Origin: Schleiferilactobacillus shenzhenensis LY-73
GTDB lineage: Bacteria > Bacillota > Bacilli > Lactobacillales > Lactobacillaceae
Assembly: GCF_000469325.1 (NCBI RefSeq)
Contig: NZ_KI271600.1
Location: forward strand, 1-52,033
DNA: 52,033 nucleotides
Direction: 5' to 3'
Shown here: positions 1 to 8,141 of the stretch, piece after piece
Position numbering within the stretch: position 1 is the first letter of the stretch
Layout: every line of letters starts with the position of its first letter
Notes under the pieces: model-generated
What the model was told of the DNA's origin: nothing
What the model saw: the letters and a program-made list of their open reading frames with translations, nothing else
The model's database searches: none
Position numbers and translations under genes: made by a program

Positions 1-35
1 CGGCGCAGCTCAAGGAGTTGCGTCGTTTTCTATAC
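1..35 (-). terminator. Hairpin terminator at the left edge
   Basis: Positions 1-25 form an 11-bp stem (arms 1-11 and 15-25, with two G-U type pairs) around a 3-nt loop. It starts five bases past the stop codon of the minus-strand permease, and a T-run follows on the plus strand (26-29), so it probably works in both directions. The far side of the stem is cut by the window edge. Confidence 0.6.
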
Positions 36-920
36 AGTTGGCAATTTATCTGGGGGATAGATGCAGAGAATCGGCAACGTAGAAATAACGATTGCTGAAT
101 ACTTGATGGTCTCCGCAAAAGTATTGATTTCGTTGATGGAAGCGCCCGCGCCAGAATTCAGTGTCGTATCGTTTGCCAACAGAACGGCCCGTAAGATGTT
201 TTGAATCGGCAAGAGGTTGTTGTCTTCAATGTAAATGGAGGCATTGAACCAGTTATTCCAAGTCCCTACACCATAATACAGAAGCAGGACCGCCAACGTT
301 GGTTTAATCAGCGGCACAACAATTTTGAAAAGGACGGTCCAGTCGCCCGCGCCATCCATTCGCGCAGACTCGAACAAACTGTCTGGAATCGCATCGATCG
401 CTGATTTACAAATGATGGCGTTGTACAGGCTGAGCGCACCCGGAATGATCAGTGCCCAGAGGTTATTGTACAATCCCAATTGTTTCTGGTTTAAGAAACT
501 GGGAATAAGACCACCACCGAAGAACATCGTGAACATGAAGAAGGCAACGATGTACTTCTTAAACATCATGCCTTTCTGGGCCATGAAGTATCCACACAAA
601 ATCGTCATGACCATTTGAAGCGGCAATGATCCCAGAAGGATCAAGAAGATGTTTTTAAACCCTGAAAGGATTAACGGGTGCTCCATGGCTTTCGAATATG
701 CGCCTAAAGTGAACCCTTTAGGCCACAGCAACTTGCCTACATTGGCTTGAATGGCACCTGAACTGGAGAACGATGCCATTACGACGTACCAGATCGGGTA
801 TAGGCAGATGAGAATCAAGAAAATCATAAAGATGCCGTTGAAGAAGCCAAAAATACGGTCACCGGTAGTCTCCTGGAGAAGCTCTTTCGATTTCCTCCGC
901 CGTGGTTTAATTATCGTCAT
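30..920 (-). CDS. Sugar ABC transporter permease (LplC/YtcP type), altered C-terminus
   Basis: Second inner-membrane permease of a carbohydrate ABC importer of the Lpl/Ytc class. It is hydrophobic with about six membrane segments and has the cytoplasmic EAA loop that docks the ATPase, seen as ESARMDGAG followed by a proline-rich stretch. I place the start at the ATG at 920 (296 residues): the ribosome binding site AGGGGAG lies about 8 nt before it, whereas the GTG at 929 would abut that site. It lies 15 bases after the partner permease gene. The end is odd. Family members usually finish with about 17 more residues after LCIYP, but here LCIYP is followed by PDKLPTV and a stop, then the terminator. 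No other frame restores the usual tail. No ATPase gene is nearby, as is common for this class, which shares an MsmK-type ATPase. Confidence 0.85.
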   Translation of the reverse strand: MTIIKPRRRKSKELLQETTGDRIFGFFNGIFMIFLILICLYPIWYVVMASFSSSGAIQANVGKLLWPKGFTLGAYSKAMEHPLILSGFKNIFLILLGSLPLQMVMTILCGYFMAQKGMMFKKYIVAFFMFTMFFGGGLIPSFLNQKQLGLYNNLWALIIPGALSLYNAIICKSAIDAIPDSLFESARMDGAGDWTVLFKIVVPLIKPTLAVLLLYYGVGTWNNWFNASIYIEDNNLLPIQNILRAVLLANDTTLNSGAGASINEINTFAETIKYSAIVISTLPILCIYPPDKLPTV

Positions 921-934
921 GTCTCTCACTCCCC

Positions 935-1897
935 TTAGAACAGACCTGAGCCAGATGTCTTCTCAGCAATCTTATTTGTAATCAACAACAGTGTGACGTT
1001 CACCAGTGTGTTCAGCAAACCAATGGCTGCCGAATAACTGTAATCCGCATTCAGGATACCCATCCGGTACACGTACGTCGAGATAACGTCCGCGACGGAG
1101 TATGTTGATGCGGAATATAACAGCAAGATTTTTTCGAAGCCGACACTGAGCAAACTACCCATCCGCAGAATCAGCAAGATAATAATCGTTGGCCGCAGAC
1201 CCGGTAAAGTGACGTGCCACATTTGCTGGAGCCGACTGGCACCATCAATACGCGCTGACTCATACAGCTCTGAATTGATTCCAGACAAGGCAGCCAAGTA
1301 AATGATTGAGTCCCAACCGACACTTTGCCAGATACCTGACAAGACATAGATTGGCACGAACGCGCCTGGTGACGCCAGCAGATTGGTTCGGGCAATGCCA
1401 ATGTGCGTCAAAATATCAGGAATCAGCCCATCAGATTGCGTGAAGAACTTGACGAGTGAGCACATCACAACGAGCGAAACAAAGTACGGCATGTAAGAAA
1501 CCGTCTGGACGACACGTTTAAAGAACTTGTTGTGGATTTCATTAATCAGTAAAGCCAGGATAATGGGTGCCGGAAATCCTACCACCATACTCCAGATACT
1601 GATATTGAACGTGTTTCGCACAATTCGCCAAGCATTCGGGTCGTTAAAGAACCGGACGAAGTTTTGGAAGCCTACCCAAGGGCTGCCTGAGATTCCCAAA
1701 CGCGGTGAGTAATCTTGGAAAACCATCAACAAGCCATACATCGGCTTATAAGCGAATACGGCGAAGTAGATGATGATGGGGAGCGCCATCACGTATTTCC
1801 ATTTGTTTTCTTTAAAGTCTTTCTTTAGGCGATCCCCGAGAGAGGGCTTTGGCCGAGGAATAGCGATACGATTCCCTGCAATTGCATTGTCTGCCAT
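935..1897 (-). CDS. Sugar ABC transporter permease (LplB type)
   Basis: First permease of the same importer. Starting at the ATG at 1897 gives 320 residues beginning MADNAIAG. This start is chosen because AAGGGA sits about 9 nt upstream, while the ATG at 1906 touches the ribosome binding site. The first 45 or so residues are basic and cytoplasmic, then come six predicted membrane segments, with the signature PMYGLLMVFQDY after the first. The EAA loop reads ELYESARIDGASR. The gene follows the binding-protein gene by 88 bases and precedes the second permease by 15, so the three form one minus-strand operon. Substrates of this subfamily are usually complex plant or host oligosaccharides; the divergent GH2/GH88/kduI cluster suggests uronate-containing oligosaccharides (inference). 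Confidence 0.87.
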   Translation of the reverse strand: MADNAIAGNRIAIPRPKPSLGDRLKKDFKENKWKYVMALPIIIYFAVFAYKPMYGLLMVFQDYSPRLGISGSPWVGFQNFVRFFNDPNAWRIVRNTFNISIWSMVVGFPAPIILALLINEIHNKFFKRVVQTVSYMPYFVSLVVMCSLVKFFTQSDGLIPDILTHIGIARTNLLASPGAFVPIYVLSGIWQSVGWDSIIYLAALSGINSELYESARIDGASRLQQMWHVTLPGLRPTIIILLILRMGSLLSVGFEKILLLYSASTYSVADVISTYVYRMGILNADYSYSAAIGLLNTLVNVTLLLITNKIAEKTSGSGLF

Positions 1898-1985
1898 GAT
1901 TTTCATTCCCTTCAGAAATGTGTGCAGTAAAGCAAAAGTGATTATCACTGCATTGTGATAATCACTCAAGCTGATTTATGAATGA

Positions 1986-3533
1986 TTAACGCTTTTCATA
2001 ACGATCGTAAGCGTCTTGCTTGATCTTTGTCAGACGATCCAAGCCTTGCTTCTTCATGCCTGCGACAAAACTGTCATAATCTTTGTCCAAAGACAATTTG
2101 CCATTCAAGAACTTTAAGCAGTGTTCCTGAACGTACGTATTCAAGGTGTTGCTAATCGTAGCGGCTTCCTTGGATTCAGCATCGGTCATGCTGACACCTG
2201 TCGGATAAGCTTCCTTTTGTGCCTCAGAGTTGTTTGCATACCAAGTCTTAGAAGCATTGAAGGCATCAGGTGATTGACGCTGCTTGTTCAGGTTAAGATC
2301 TTGTACACCTAAGCCGTAACCCAAGTTGCCACTGTACAAAGTAATTGCAGTCGCCATACCTAACTTACTCTTGGTGACTTTATCAGTGAATGTCGGTACA
2401 CCATTCTTCATCGTCCAGCTAGTACCTTCTGGCCCATAGTTCCAGTATTCATTCCCTTTCTTGGTGAACGGGAAGTCAAGCCACTTGTATGCTTCGTCAA
2501 GCTTCTTGCCAGAAACATCGGGAGAAATACCAGCCCCGCCATTGACGTACATGGCTTCACTAAAGATAGCTGACGGTGCTTTCCCGTCCGCTTGGTTCGG
2601 ATAAGGCGCAGCTACCCAGTGGGCCTTTGACTTAGCCTGTTGAGCCGCCGTATTGTAGGTATCAATAGTTGATGTGGAACCAAAGACGATACCCACTTTG
2701 TTCTTGGCAACCTTATTCTGCATCCCTTGCGCATCCAGCGTCGCGACATCGGGGTCAATTAAGCCTTTCGTGTACAGGGAGTGCATCCAGGCCATGTAGT
2801 TCTTCCACTCCGGCTGAGTCAAAGCAAACTTCACTTTGCCATTGTCGACGTAATAATTGGGTGCAAATGCCGCATGGGCACCAAAAGCGCCGGCGAACAT
2901 AATGGTATTAAACCAGTCGCCCGTATAAGCCATCTTAGCGCCATACACTTTATTGAACACTTCCATTACATGTGTCCATTCTGCGATGTTCGTGGGCATT
3001 GACAAGTGTTGTGCATCAAGCCAATCTTTACGAATACTGGGGCCAGCCCAAGTGGCCTGTTCAGGCTTCTCACGGAAGAAGCCGAACATATAATACTTGC
3101 CGTCATCAGTACGCATTGCCTTGGCATATTCGGGATGGTCTTGCAGGAACTTCCAGTAATGCGGTGCCTTTTTAGGCAGTTCCTTGGTCATATCACGAAT
3201 GATCCCTTGCTTCATGTACTGCTCACTCTTGTCCATCAACTGGTACCAGATGATATCGGGCAATTGCTTTTGGGTCGTCATCAAGTTGAATGCCTGCCCT
3301 TGATCGGCACCTTCTGCTGGCCATTTCCAATTAACGTTCACGCCAGTGGCTTTTGCTAAACCCGTGTGGAACGGAGATTGGTGCCACGACTTAACCGTCG
3401 TTGACGGTGCGGCAAACACACTCCATACCGTCAAATCTTTGTTAGCTGCAGACGATTTGCTGTTACATGCTGATAATCCAGTGGCCAGTGCTAATGCGCC
3501 AAGAACCAGCCCTGCCTTTTTCCATAACTTCAT
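1986..3533 (-). CDS. Sugar ABC transporter substrate-binding lipoprotein (LplA type)
   Basis: Extracellular solute-binding protein of about 515 residues, the large size typical of the LplA/YtcQ class. The N-terminus has a basic MKLWKK start, a hydrophobic stretch and the lipobox LSAC, giving lipidated Cys23. The start at 3533 has the ribosome binding site AAGGGAGG about 9 nt upstream. The mature part carries two lobes typical of family 1 binding proteins and is tryptophan and tyrosine rich, as expected for stacking on sugars. It is the first gene of the importer operon and is divergent from the GH2 gene, with 428 bp between. A TTTAGTAAA motif about 155 bp upstream is shared with the GH2 and GPH symporter regions. 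I saw no convincing -35/-10 pair for this gene, so its promoter may need an activator. Confidence 0.9.
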   Translation of the reverse strand: MKLWKKAGLVLGALALATGLSACNSKSSAANKDLTVWSVFAAPSTTVKSWHQSPFHTGLAKATGVNVNWKWPAEGADQGQAFNLMTTQKQLPDIIWYQLMDKSEQYMKQGIIRDMTKELPKKAPHYWKFLQDHPEYAKAMRTDDGKYYMFGFFREKPEQATWAGPSIRKDWLDAQHLSMPTNIAEWTHVMEVFNKVYGAKMAYTGDWFNTIMFAGAFGAHAAFAPNYYVDNGKVKFALTQPEWKNYMAWMHSLYTKGLIDPDVATLDAQGMQNKVAKNKVGIVFGSTSTIDTYNTAAQQAKSKAHWVAAPYPNQADGKAPSAIFSEAMYVNGGAGISPDVSGKKLDEAYKWLDFPFTKKGNEYWNYGPEGTSWTMKNGVPTFTDKVTKSKLGMATAITLYSGNLGYGLGVQDLNLNKQRQSPDAFNASKTWYANNSEAQKEAYPTGVSMTDAESKEAATISNTLNTYVQEHCLKFLNGKLSLDKDYDSFVAGMKKQGLDRLTKIKQDAYDRYEKR

Positions 3534-3961
3534 CACGATTTTCCTCCCTTGGGAAAATTTGATAATAGCATTGTACGTGAAAGCGCGGTTCGTGCTGCCC
3601 GATGTTGAGCAAAAGGGGCCTGTACCGAACAAATATGGGTTGTTTTTCACCATTCAGATAAAGAATTGTCTCCCCAGACTGCTCAGTGTTTAGTAAAAAA
3701 GGTACTGTCTTTCGATCCCCATCATGCAACACGCTTTACTTGGTGATTTATCCGGATAAACCATGATTACCGTATTTCCACGGTGTTTGCGTTTTCATCT
3801 GTTACTATAACGACTTTTTTGGTAAAAGTAAACCCTTCCGAGAAAAACTTTTTTGACTTTTTACTAAAACAAGGGCAATCACTTGTATGGACAATTCTGG
3901 TAAAATCTCGTACATTCTATGTAGTTGTTCTAGTGAGTACATTCGCAAGGAGGAATAAATT
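3534..3961. promoter_or_regulatory. Divergent control region with two inverted copies of a TTTAGTAAA motif
   Basis: This 428-bp gap separates the binding-protein gene from the GH2 gene and holds no convincing ORF. TGTTTAGTAAAAA lies at 3687-3699 and its near reverse complement TTTTTACTAAAACA at 3858-3871. The second is identical over 14 bases to a site before the 80-aa/GPH symporter operon at 19709-19722. A weaker TTTGGTAAA is at 3818-3826. For GH2, an extended -10 (TGGTAAAAT, 3898-3906) lacks a good -35, and the 3858 motif lies just upstream of where an activator would bind. The binding protein is unidentified. Confidence 0.5.
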
Positions 3962-6322
3962 TTGAAGCATATTGCACTACGCACTTGGCGTTTCTCACAC
4001 AAGGACGCCCCCAGCACCTGGCAAAAAGACTTCGACGACAGCGACTGGGAACGGGTCACCGTCCCTCACGACTGGAGCGTCCACGAACCCTTCGACCGGC
4101 ATAATGCCAGCGGGACGGGGTATCTGAATGGCGGTATTGGCTGGTACCGGGGGCATTTCTCCCTGAAACAGCTGACCCGCAGTGATCACGACACGGTGAT
4201 CCTGCGGTTCGCGGGGGCGTATCGGAACAGTGATGTGTGGGTGAACGGGTATCACCTGGGCGGGCGGCCGTCGGGGTATGCCGAATTCAGCTTCGACGTC
4301 ACAGATCTGCTGACGATGGTCCCGGATGATGATCTGGTGGTGGCGGTGCGCTTGGACCGGGAAGAGCTGGCGGATTCGCGCTGGTTCAACGGGACTGGGC
4401 TCAATCGGCCGGTAACACTAGAGGTCCATGCCGGGTTAATGATTCCGGATTACGGGACGGTGTTCACCACGCCAGCGGTCTCCAAGACGGCGGCGACGGT
4501 CAAGGTCAGCCACCAGGTGCGGAACAATCTGCCGGGGACTCAGCTGGTGACGGTGACTGACACGTTGACGAGCCAAGCCTCGGGCAAGCAGGTCACCTTG
4601 ACCCGCACAGAACCGGTGGCCAGCGGTGAGACGAAGACGATGGCCAGCAGTACGGTGATGCAGCAGCCGGAATTATGGTCCGTTGACCAGCCGACGTTGT
4701 ACACCCTGCGCACGACGCTGACCAGTGACGACTTGGCCGAAGAGGCCTCCTATGAACAGACCGTGGGTATTCGCTCGGCGGACTTCGATCCGGATACCGG
4801 CTTCCATCTCAATGGTGAGCCGCTGAAACTCAAGGGGGTCTGCTTGCACGAAGACGCCGGCGTCCTGGGCACAGCGGTCCCGCAGCCGGTGTGGACCCGC
4901 CGACTGCTGGCGTTGAAGGCCATGGGGGCCAATGCCATCCGCATGAGCCACAACCCGCACACGCCGGCGCTTTATGATCTGTGCGACGCCTTGGGCTTCC
5001 TGGTCTTCGATGAAGCCTTCGACGAGTGGGAGAACCCGAAGAACAAGTGGTGGCAAGGGCATAATGTCTATCCCCCGAAGTTCGGCGGCTATAGCCATGA
5101 CTTCCCGCACTGGCACAAGGCGGACTTGACCAACATGGTCCAGCGAGACCGCAACCACCCGTCAGTCATCGCTTGGAGTATCGGGAATGAGGTGGACTAT
5201 CCCAACGATCCGTATGCCAACCCGTTATTCAAAGAAATGACCGGGAACAACGACGCCAATAAGCCGGCCGCTGAACGGGAATATAACCCCAATCGGCCGG
5301 ACACCAAGCGGTTGAGCATGATTGCGACCGAACTGGCGCATATCGTCAAGGCCAATGACCCGACCCGGCCGGTGACGCTGGCAGCGGCCTTCCCGGAACT
5401 TTCTGCCAAAACGGGGCTGCTGGCGCCGCTGGACGTCGTTGGTTACAACTACAAGGAACATCTCTACGCGGCGGACCACGCCCGCTTCCCGGACAAGCCC
5501 TTCGTGGGCAGCGAGAACAGCCACAGCTTCGCGGCTTGGCGGGTCGTGACCGACAATGATTACGTCGCTGGCCAGTTCCTCTGGACAGGCATTGATTACT
5601 TGGGCGAAGCCCACGGTTGGCCGATCCACGGGTCCGGGGCCGGACTGCTCACGCTGGCTGGATTCCCGAAAACCAACTACTATTTGCGCCAGAGTTGGTG
5701 GGCCAAATCTCCAGTGCTGAAAATGGTCACCGCACCGGCGGGTACGTTACAATATGACTGGGAACCGCTTTATCGTCGGTGGGATTACGCCGACGGGACC
5801 GCGGTGACGGTACGTTTCTACACTAACTGTCAGGATCTGCAAGTCCGTCTTGGCGGTAAACCAGTGGCTACGCCGGTGTACGACAGTGAGCACGGTTACT
5901 ATGAAGCAACGCTGACTTACACCCACGCCGCATTGACGGTGACCGGCACCACCCCGGAGGGCACGACCCTCACGGACACGCTGGTGCCCACTGGTGCACC
6001 AGCCCAGCTGCAGGCGCATGTCTGGCAAGACCCGACCACCGCCACGACCCAGGATACCGATGTCTACCAAGTTGAATACACCCTGGCGGACAACGCCAGC
6101 CGGGCCACCGCGGCTAACGCGGTCGTTCGGGTGGCGGTCCACGGGGGCACGCTGCTGGGCTTGGAGAACGGCAACCTGGCGGACAACACCGATTACAGCG
6201 CCGACTACCGGCGCACGGCGGACGGCTGCTTGATTGCTTACGTGCGCAGTGCCGACCCGGCCCACACGACGGTCACCGCCACCACGTCCGGACTGCCGGC
6301 CGCGACGATTTCTCTCCAATAA
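3962..6322 (+). CDS. Glycoside hydrolase family 2 (beta-galactosidase/beta-glucuronidase type)
   Basis: A 786-residue cytoplasmic GH2 enzyme with no signal peptide. The start codon is TTG with a strong AAGGAGGA upstream (3948-3955). The order is N-terminal sugar-binding domain (about 1-155), immunoglobulin-like domain (about 160-270), TIM barrel (about 275-570) and C-terminal beta domains (about 590-786). The acid/base is E410 in AWSIGNEVDY, and the likely nucleophile is E518 in FVGSENS. The C-terminal part resembles the DUF4982 and Ig-like modules of GH2 enzymes from polysaccharide loci rather than short LacZ. It would remove a terminal beta-linked galactose or glucuronate from imported oligosaccharides; sequence alone does not decide which. 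It is followed after 30 bp by the F5/8-like gene. Confidence 0.88.
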   Translation: MKHIALRTWRFSHKDAPSTWQKDFDDSDWERVTVPHDWSVHEPFDRHNASGTGYLNGGIGWYRGHFSLKQLTRSDHDTVILRFAGAYRNSDVWVNGYHLGGRPSGYAEFSFDVTDLLTMVPDDDLVVAVRLDREELADSRWFNGTGLNRPVTLEVHAGLMIPDYGTVFTTPAVSKTAATVKVSHQVRNNLPGTQLVTVTDTLTSQASGKQVTLTRTEPVASGETKTMASSTVMQQPELWSVDQPTLYTLRTTLTSDDLAEEASYEQTVGIRSADFDPDTGFHLNGEPLKLKGVCLHEDAGVLGTAVPQPVWTRRLLALKAMGANAIRMSHNPHTPALYDLCDALGFLVFDEAFDEWENPKNKWWQGHNVYPPKFGGYSHDFPHWHKADLTNMVQRDRNHPSVIAWSIGNEVDYPNDPYANPLFKEMTGNNDANKPAAEREYNPNRPDTKRLSMIATELAHIVKANDPTRPVTLAAAFPELSAKTGLLAPLDVVGYNYKEHLYAADHARFPDKPFVGSENSHSFAAWRVVTDNDYVAGQFLWTGIDYLGEAHGWPIHGSGAGLLTLAGFPKTNYYLRQSWWAKSPVLKMVTAPAGTLQYDWEPLYRRWDYADGTAVTVRFYTNCQDLQVRLGGKPVATPVYDSEHGYYEATLTYTHAALTVTGTTPEGTTLTDTLVPTGAPAQLQAHVWQDPTTATTQDTDVYQVEYTLADNASRATAANAVVRVAVHGGTLLGLENGNLADNTDYSADYRRTADGCLIAYVRSADPAHTTVTATTSGLPAATISLQ

Positions 6323-6352
6323 GCAATGAAGTTCAGAAAGGATGCCCAGGCC

Positions 6353-7180
6353 ATGCTGCAATTGACGATTCTGGATGCTTCAGGGAACGTGAAACAAGGA
6401 AAGAACGATTACGATGCGGGTCCTAAGCCGCTGCACAATACGGGGACGGACAGCGTCTTCGTGGCCACTCAAAAGATGACTTTCACGGAGGGGGACGTGA
6501 TTCGGCTGCACGTGGACCAGGTGCCAGGCTATTACGTCGTGCAATTCGACGAGACGCTGGCTCCGACCATCGTCTACCTGACCGTGCCCACGTGGGATTA
6601 CACGGTGACCCTGACGCCCAATGCCCAGGATGCCCGGCCGGAAGCGGCCTTCAAGACGGCGCGCCATTACCTCAGTGCGCGCCGGGCCACCAGGGCCGAA
6701 ATTACCAGTGAGCGGGACTGGGCCCTGAATCCCCACGATCAGCCTTTGGTAGATGGCATCTTTCCCCACGCCCACGCCAATGTGGAGACCCGCAACGATG
6801 CCACGTTCTTCGCTCAAAACGCCATCGACGGCGTCTGGGCGAGCAGCCTGCACGGAGAGTATCCCTATATGTCCTGGGGCATCAACCAGGATCCCCACGC
6901 GGCGATGACCGTGGAACTGGGCCGACCGGTGACGATCAGCCGGGTGGGCGTCGTTTTGCGCGCCGATTTCCCCCACGACAGCTGGTGGCAGCGGGGGGTA
7001 TTGACCTTCTCGGACGGCACCAACGAAGTCCTCACCTTCCGCAAGACGGGTGAACCGCAATACTTCGACATCCAGCCGCACACCGCCACGGCGGTGACTT
7101 TCCATGACCTCCAGCGGGCGGACGACAGCTCGCCTTTTCCTGCGCTGACCAGCTTGCAGCTTTACGGCCGCAACGCGTAA
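6353..7180 (+). CDS. Uncharacterised protein with F5/8 type C (discoidin)-like C-terminal domain
   Basis: About 275 residues, no signal peptide, no membrane segment. The ATG at 6353 (MLQLTILD) is preferred over the ATG at 6326 because AGAAAGGA (6335-6342) lies 10 nt before it and nothing suitable precedes 6326. The N-terminal 100 residues are beta-rich with no family I can name. The C-terminal half (about residues 145-275) has features of a discoidin/F5-8C fold: FFAQNAIDGVWAS, MSWGINQDPHAAMTVELG and ISRVGVVLR, the pattern of carbohydrate-binding modules. It lies between GH2 and kduI, so it probably binds or processes the same oligosaccharide inside the cell. No catalytic residues can be assigned. 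Confidence 0.7.
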   Translation: MLQLTILDASGNVKQGKNDYDAGPKPLHNTGTDSVFVATQKMTFTEGDVIRLHVDQVPGYYVVQFDETLAPTIVYLTVPTWDYTVTLTPNAQDARPEAAFKTARHYLSARRATRAEITSERDWALNPHDQPLVDGIFPHAHANVETRNDATFFAQNAIDGVWASSLHGEYPYMSWGINQDPHAAMTVELGRPVTISRVGVVLRADFPHDSWWQRGVLTFSDGTNEVLTFRKTGEPQYFDIQPHTATAVTFHDLQRADDSSPFPALTSLQLYGRNA

Positions 7181-7194
7181 CCCGGTGAAGGCGG

Positions 7195-7253
7195 TTGCTT
7201 TTCTGACCCAGCATGATATAGTCAAAAGTGTATGTATGGGAAATAAGGTTTCC
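7195..7253 (+). promoter_or_regulatory. kduI promoter with a downstream operator palindrome
   Basis: TTGCTT (7195-7200) and TATAGT (7217-7222) are 16 bp apart, a near-consensus sigma-A promoter. The inverted repeat GGAAA-TAAGG-TTTCC (7239-7253) starts about ten bases past the expected start site, where a repressor would block transcription. The motif is not repeated at the other promoters I checked, so this is probably a local uronate-responsive operator (inference). Confidence 0.65.
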
Positions 7254-7282
7254 TATTAAGAAATTAAAGGAGCGGATCATTC

Positions 7283-8128
7283 ATGAGTTTCAATATGGTT
7301 ACCCAGTATGCGCATAGCCCAGAGGACATCCGGCATTACGACACCGACAAGCTGCGGGAGCAGTTCTTGATGCCGAAGATCCTTGAACCTGGCAACATTC
7401 TGCTCACTTATACCTACAACGACCGCATGATCTTTGGCGGTGTGACGCCAACGGACGAACCGTTGGAGATCAAGCTGGACAAGGGCCTGGGCGTTGATTT
7501 CTTCCTGCAGCGGCGGGAACTGGGCGTCATCAACATCGGCGGGGCCGGCACCATCACCATCGACGGCCAGACCGAGGACATGGTCAAGCAGGACGGTTAC
7601 TACATCGGCATGGGGACCAAGCACGTCGTCTTTGCGTCCAAGGACGCCGCCGACCCGGCCAAGTTCTACGTCGTTTCGACACCGGCCCACAAGACGTATC
7701 CGAACAAGAAGCTGCCGTTTGCCAACGCCCTTTCTAAACCCATGGGCGACCAGGCGCACATGAATAAACGTACGATCTACAAATATATTGACGCAAGCCA
7801 AATGGATACCTGCCAGCTCCAGATGGGGTATACTGTCCTCGAAAACGGTTCCGGATGGAACACCATGCCGGCCCACACCCATGCGCGGCGGATGGAAACG
7901 TATATGTACTTCGACTTCAGCGACCCCGATGCCCGCGTCTTCCACATTCTGGGCACGCCGACGGAGACCAAGCACATCGTTCTCTCCCCCGAGCAGGCGG
8001 TCGTCAATCCCAGCTGGTCCATTCACTGCGGTATCGGCACCAGCAGCTATTCATTTATCTGGGCGATGTGCGGCGAGAACCAGACTTACGACGACATGGA
8101 CATGATCCCCATGAACGAGCTGAAGTAA
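7283..8128 (+). CDS. kduI: 5-dehydro-4-deoxy-D-glucuronate isomerase
   Basis: KduI converts 4-deoxy-L-threo-5-hexosulose uronate, released from unsaturated uronides, to 3-deoxy-D-glycero-2,5-hexodiulosonate in the cytoplasm. It is 281 residues, close to the usual 276-280. The metal site of this cupin family is intact: H198 and H200 in MPAHTHARR, E205 in METYMYF, and H248 in SWSIHCGIG. The ribosome binding site is AAAGGAG (7266-7272). It has its own promoter and operator and is followed 13 bp later by the GH88 hydrolase that makes its substrate. The next enzymes (KduD, KdgK, KdgA) are not in the window. Confidence 0.96.
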   Translation: MSFNMVTQYAHSPEDIRHYDTDKLREQFLMPKILEPGNILLTYTYNDRMIFGGVTPTDEPLEIKLDKGLGVDFFLQRRELGVINIGGAGTITIDGQTEDMVKQDGYYIGMGTKHVVFASKDAADPAKFYVVSTPAHKTYPNKKLPFANALSKPMGDQAHMNKRTIYKYIDASQMDTCQLQMGYTVLENGSGWNTMPAHTHARRMETYMYFDFSDPDARVFHILGTPTETKHIVLSPEQAVVNPSWSIHCGIGTSSYSFIWAMCGENQTYDDMDMIPMNELK

Positions 8129-8141
8129 GGGAGTCGGACGA

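Noticed and set aside
1898-1969. Extra 24 N-terminal residues on the LplB-type permease
   Set aside because: No ribosome binding site before 1969, while AAGGGA is well placed for the ATG at 1897.
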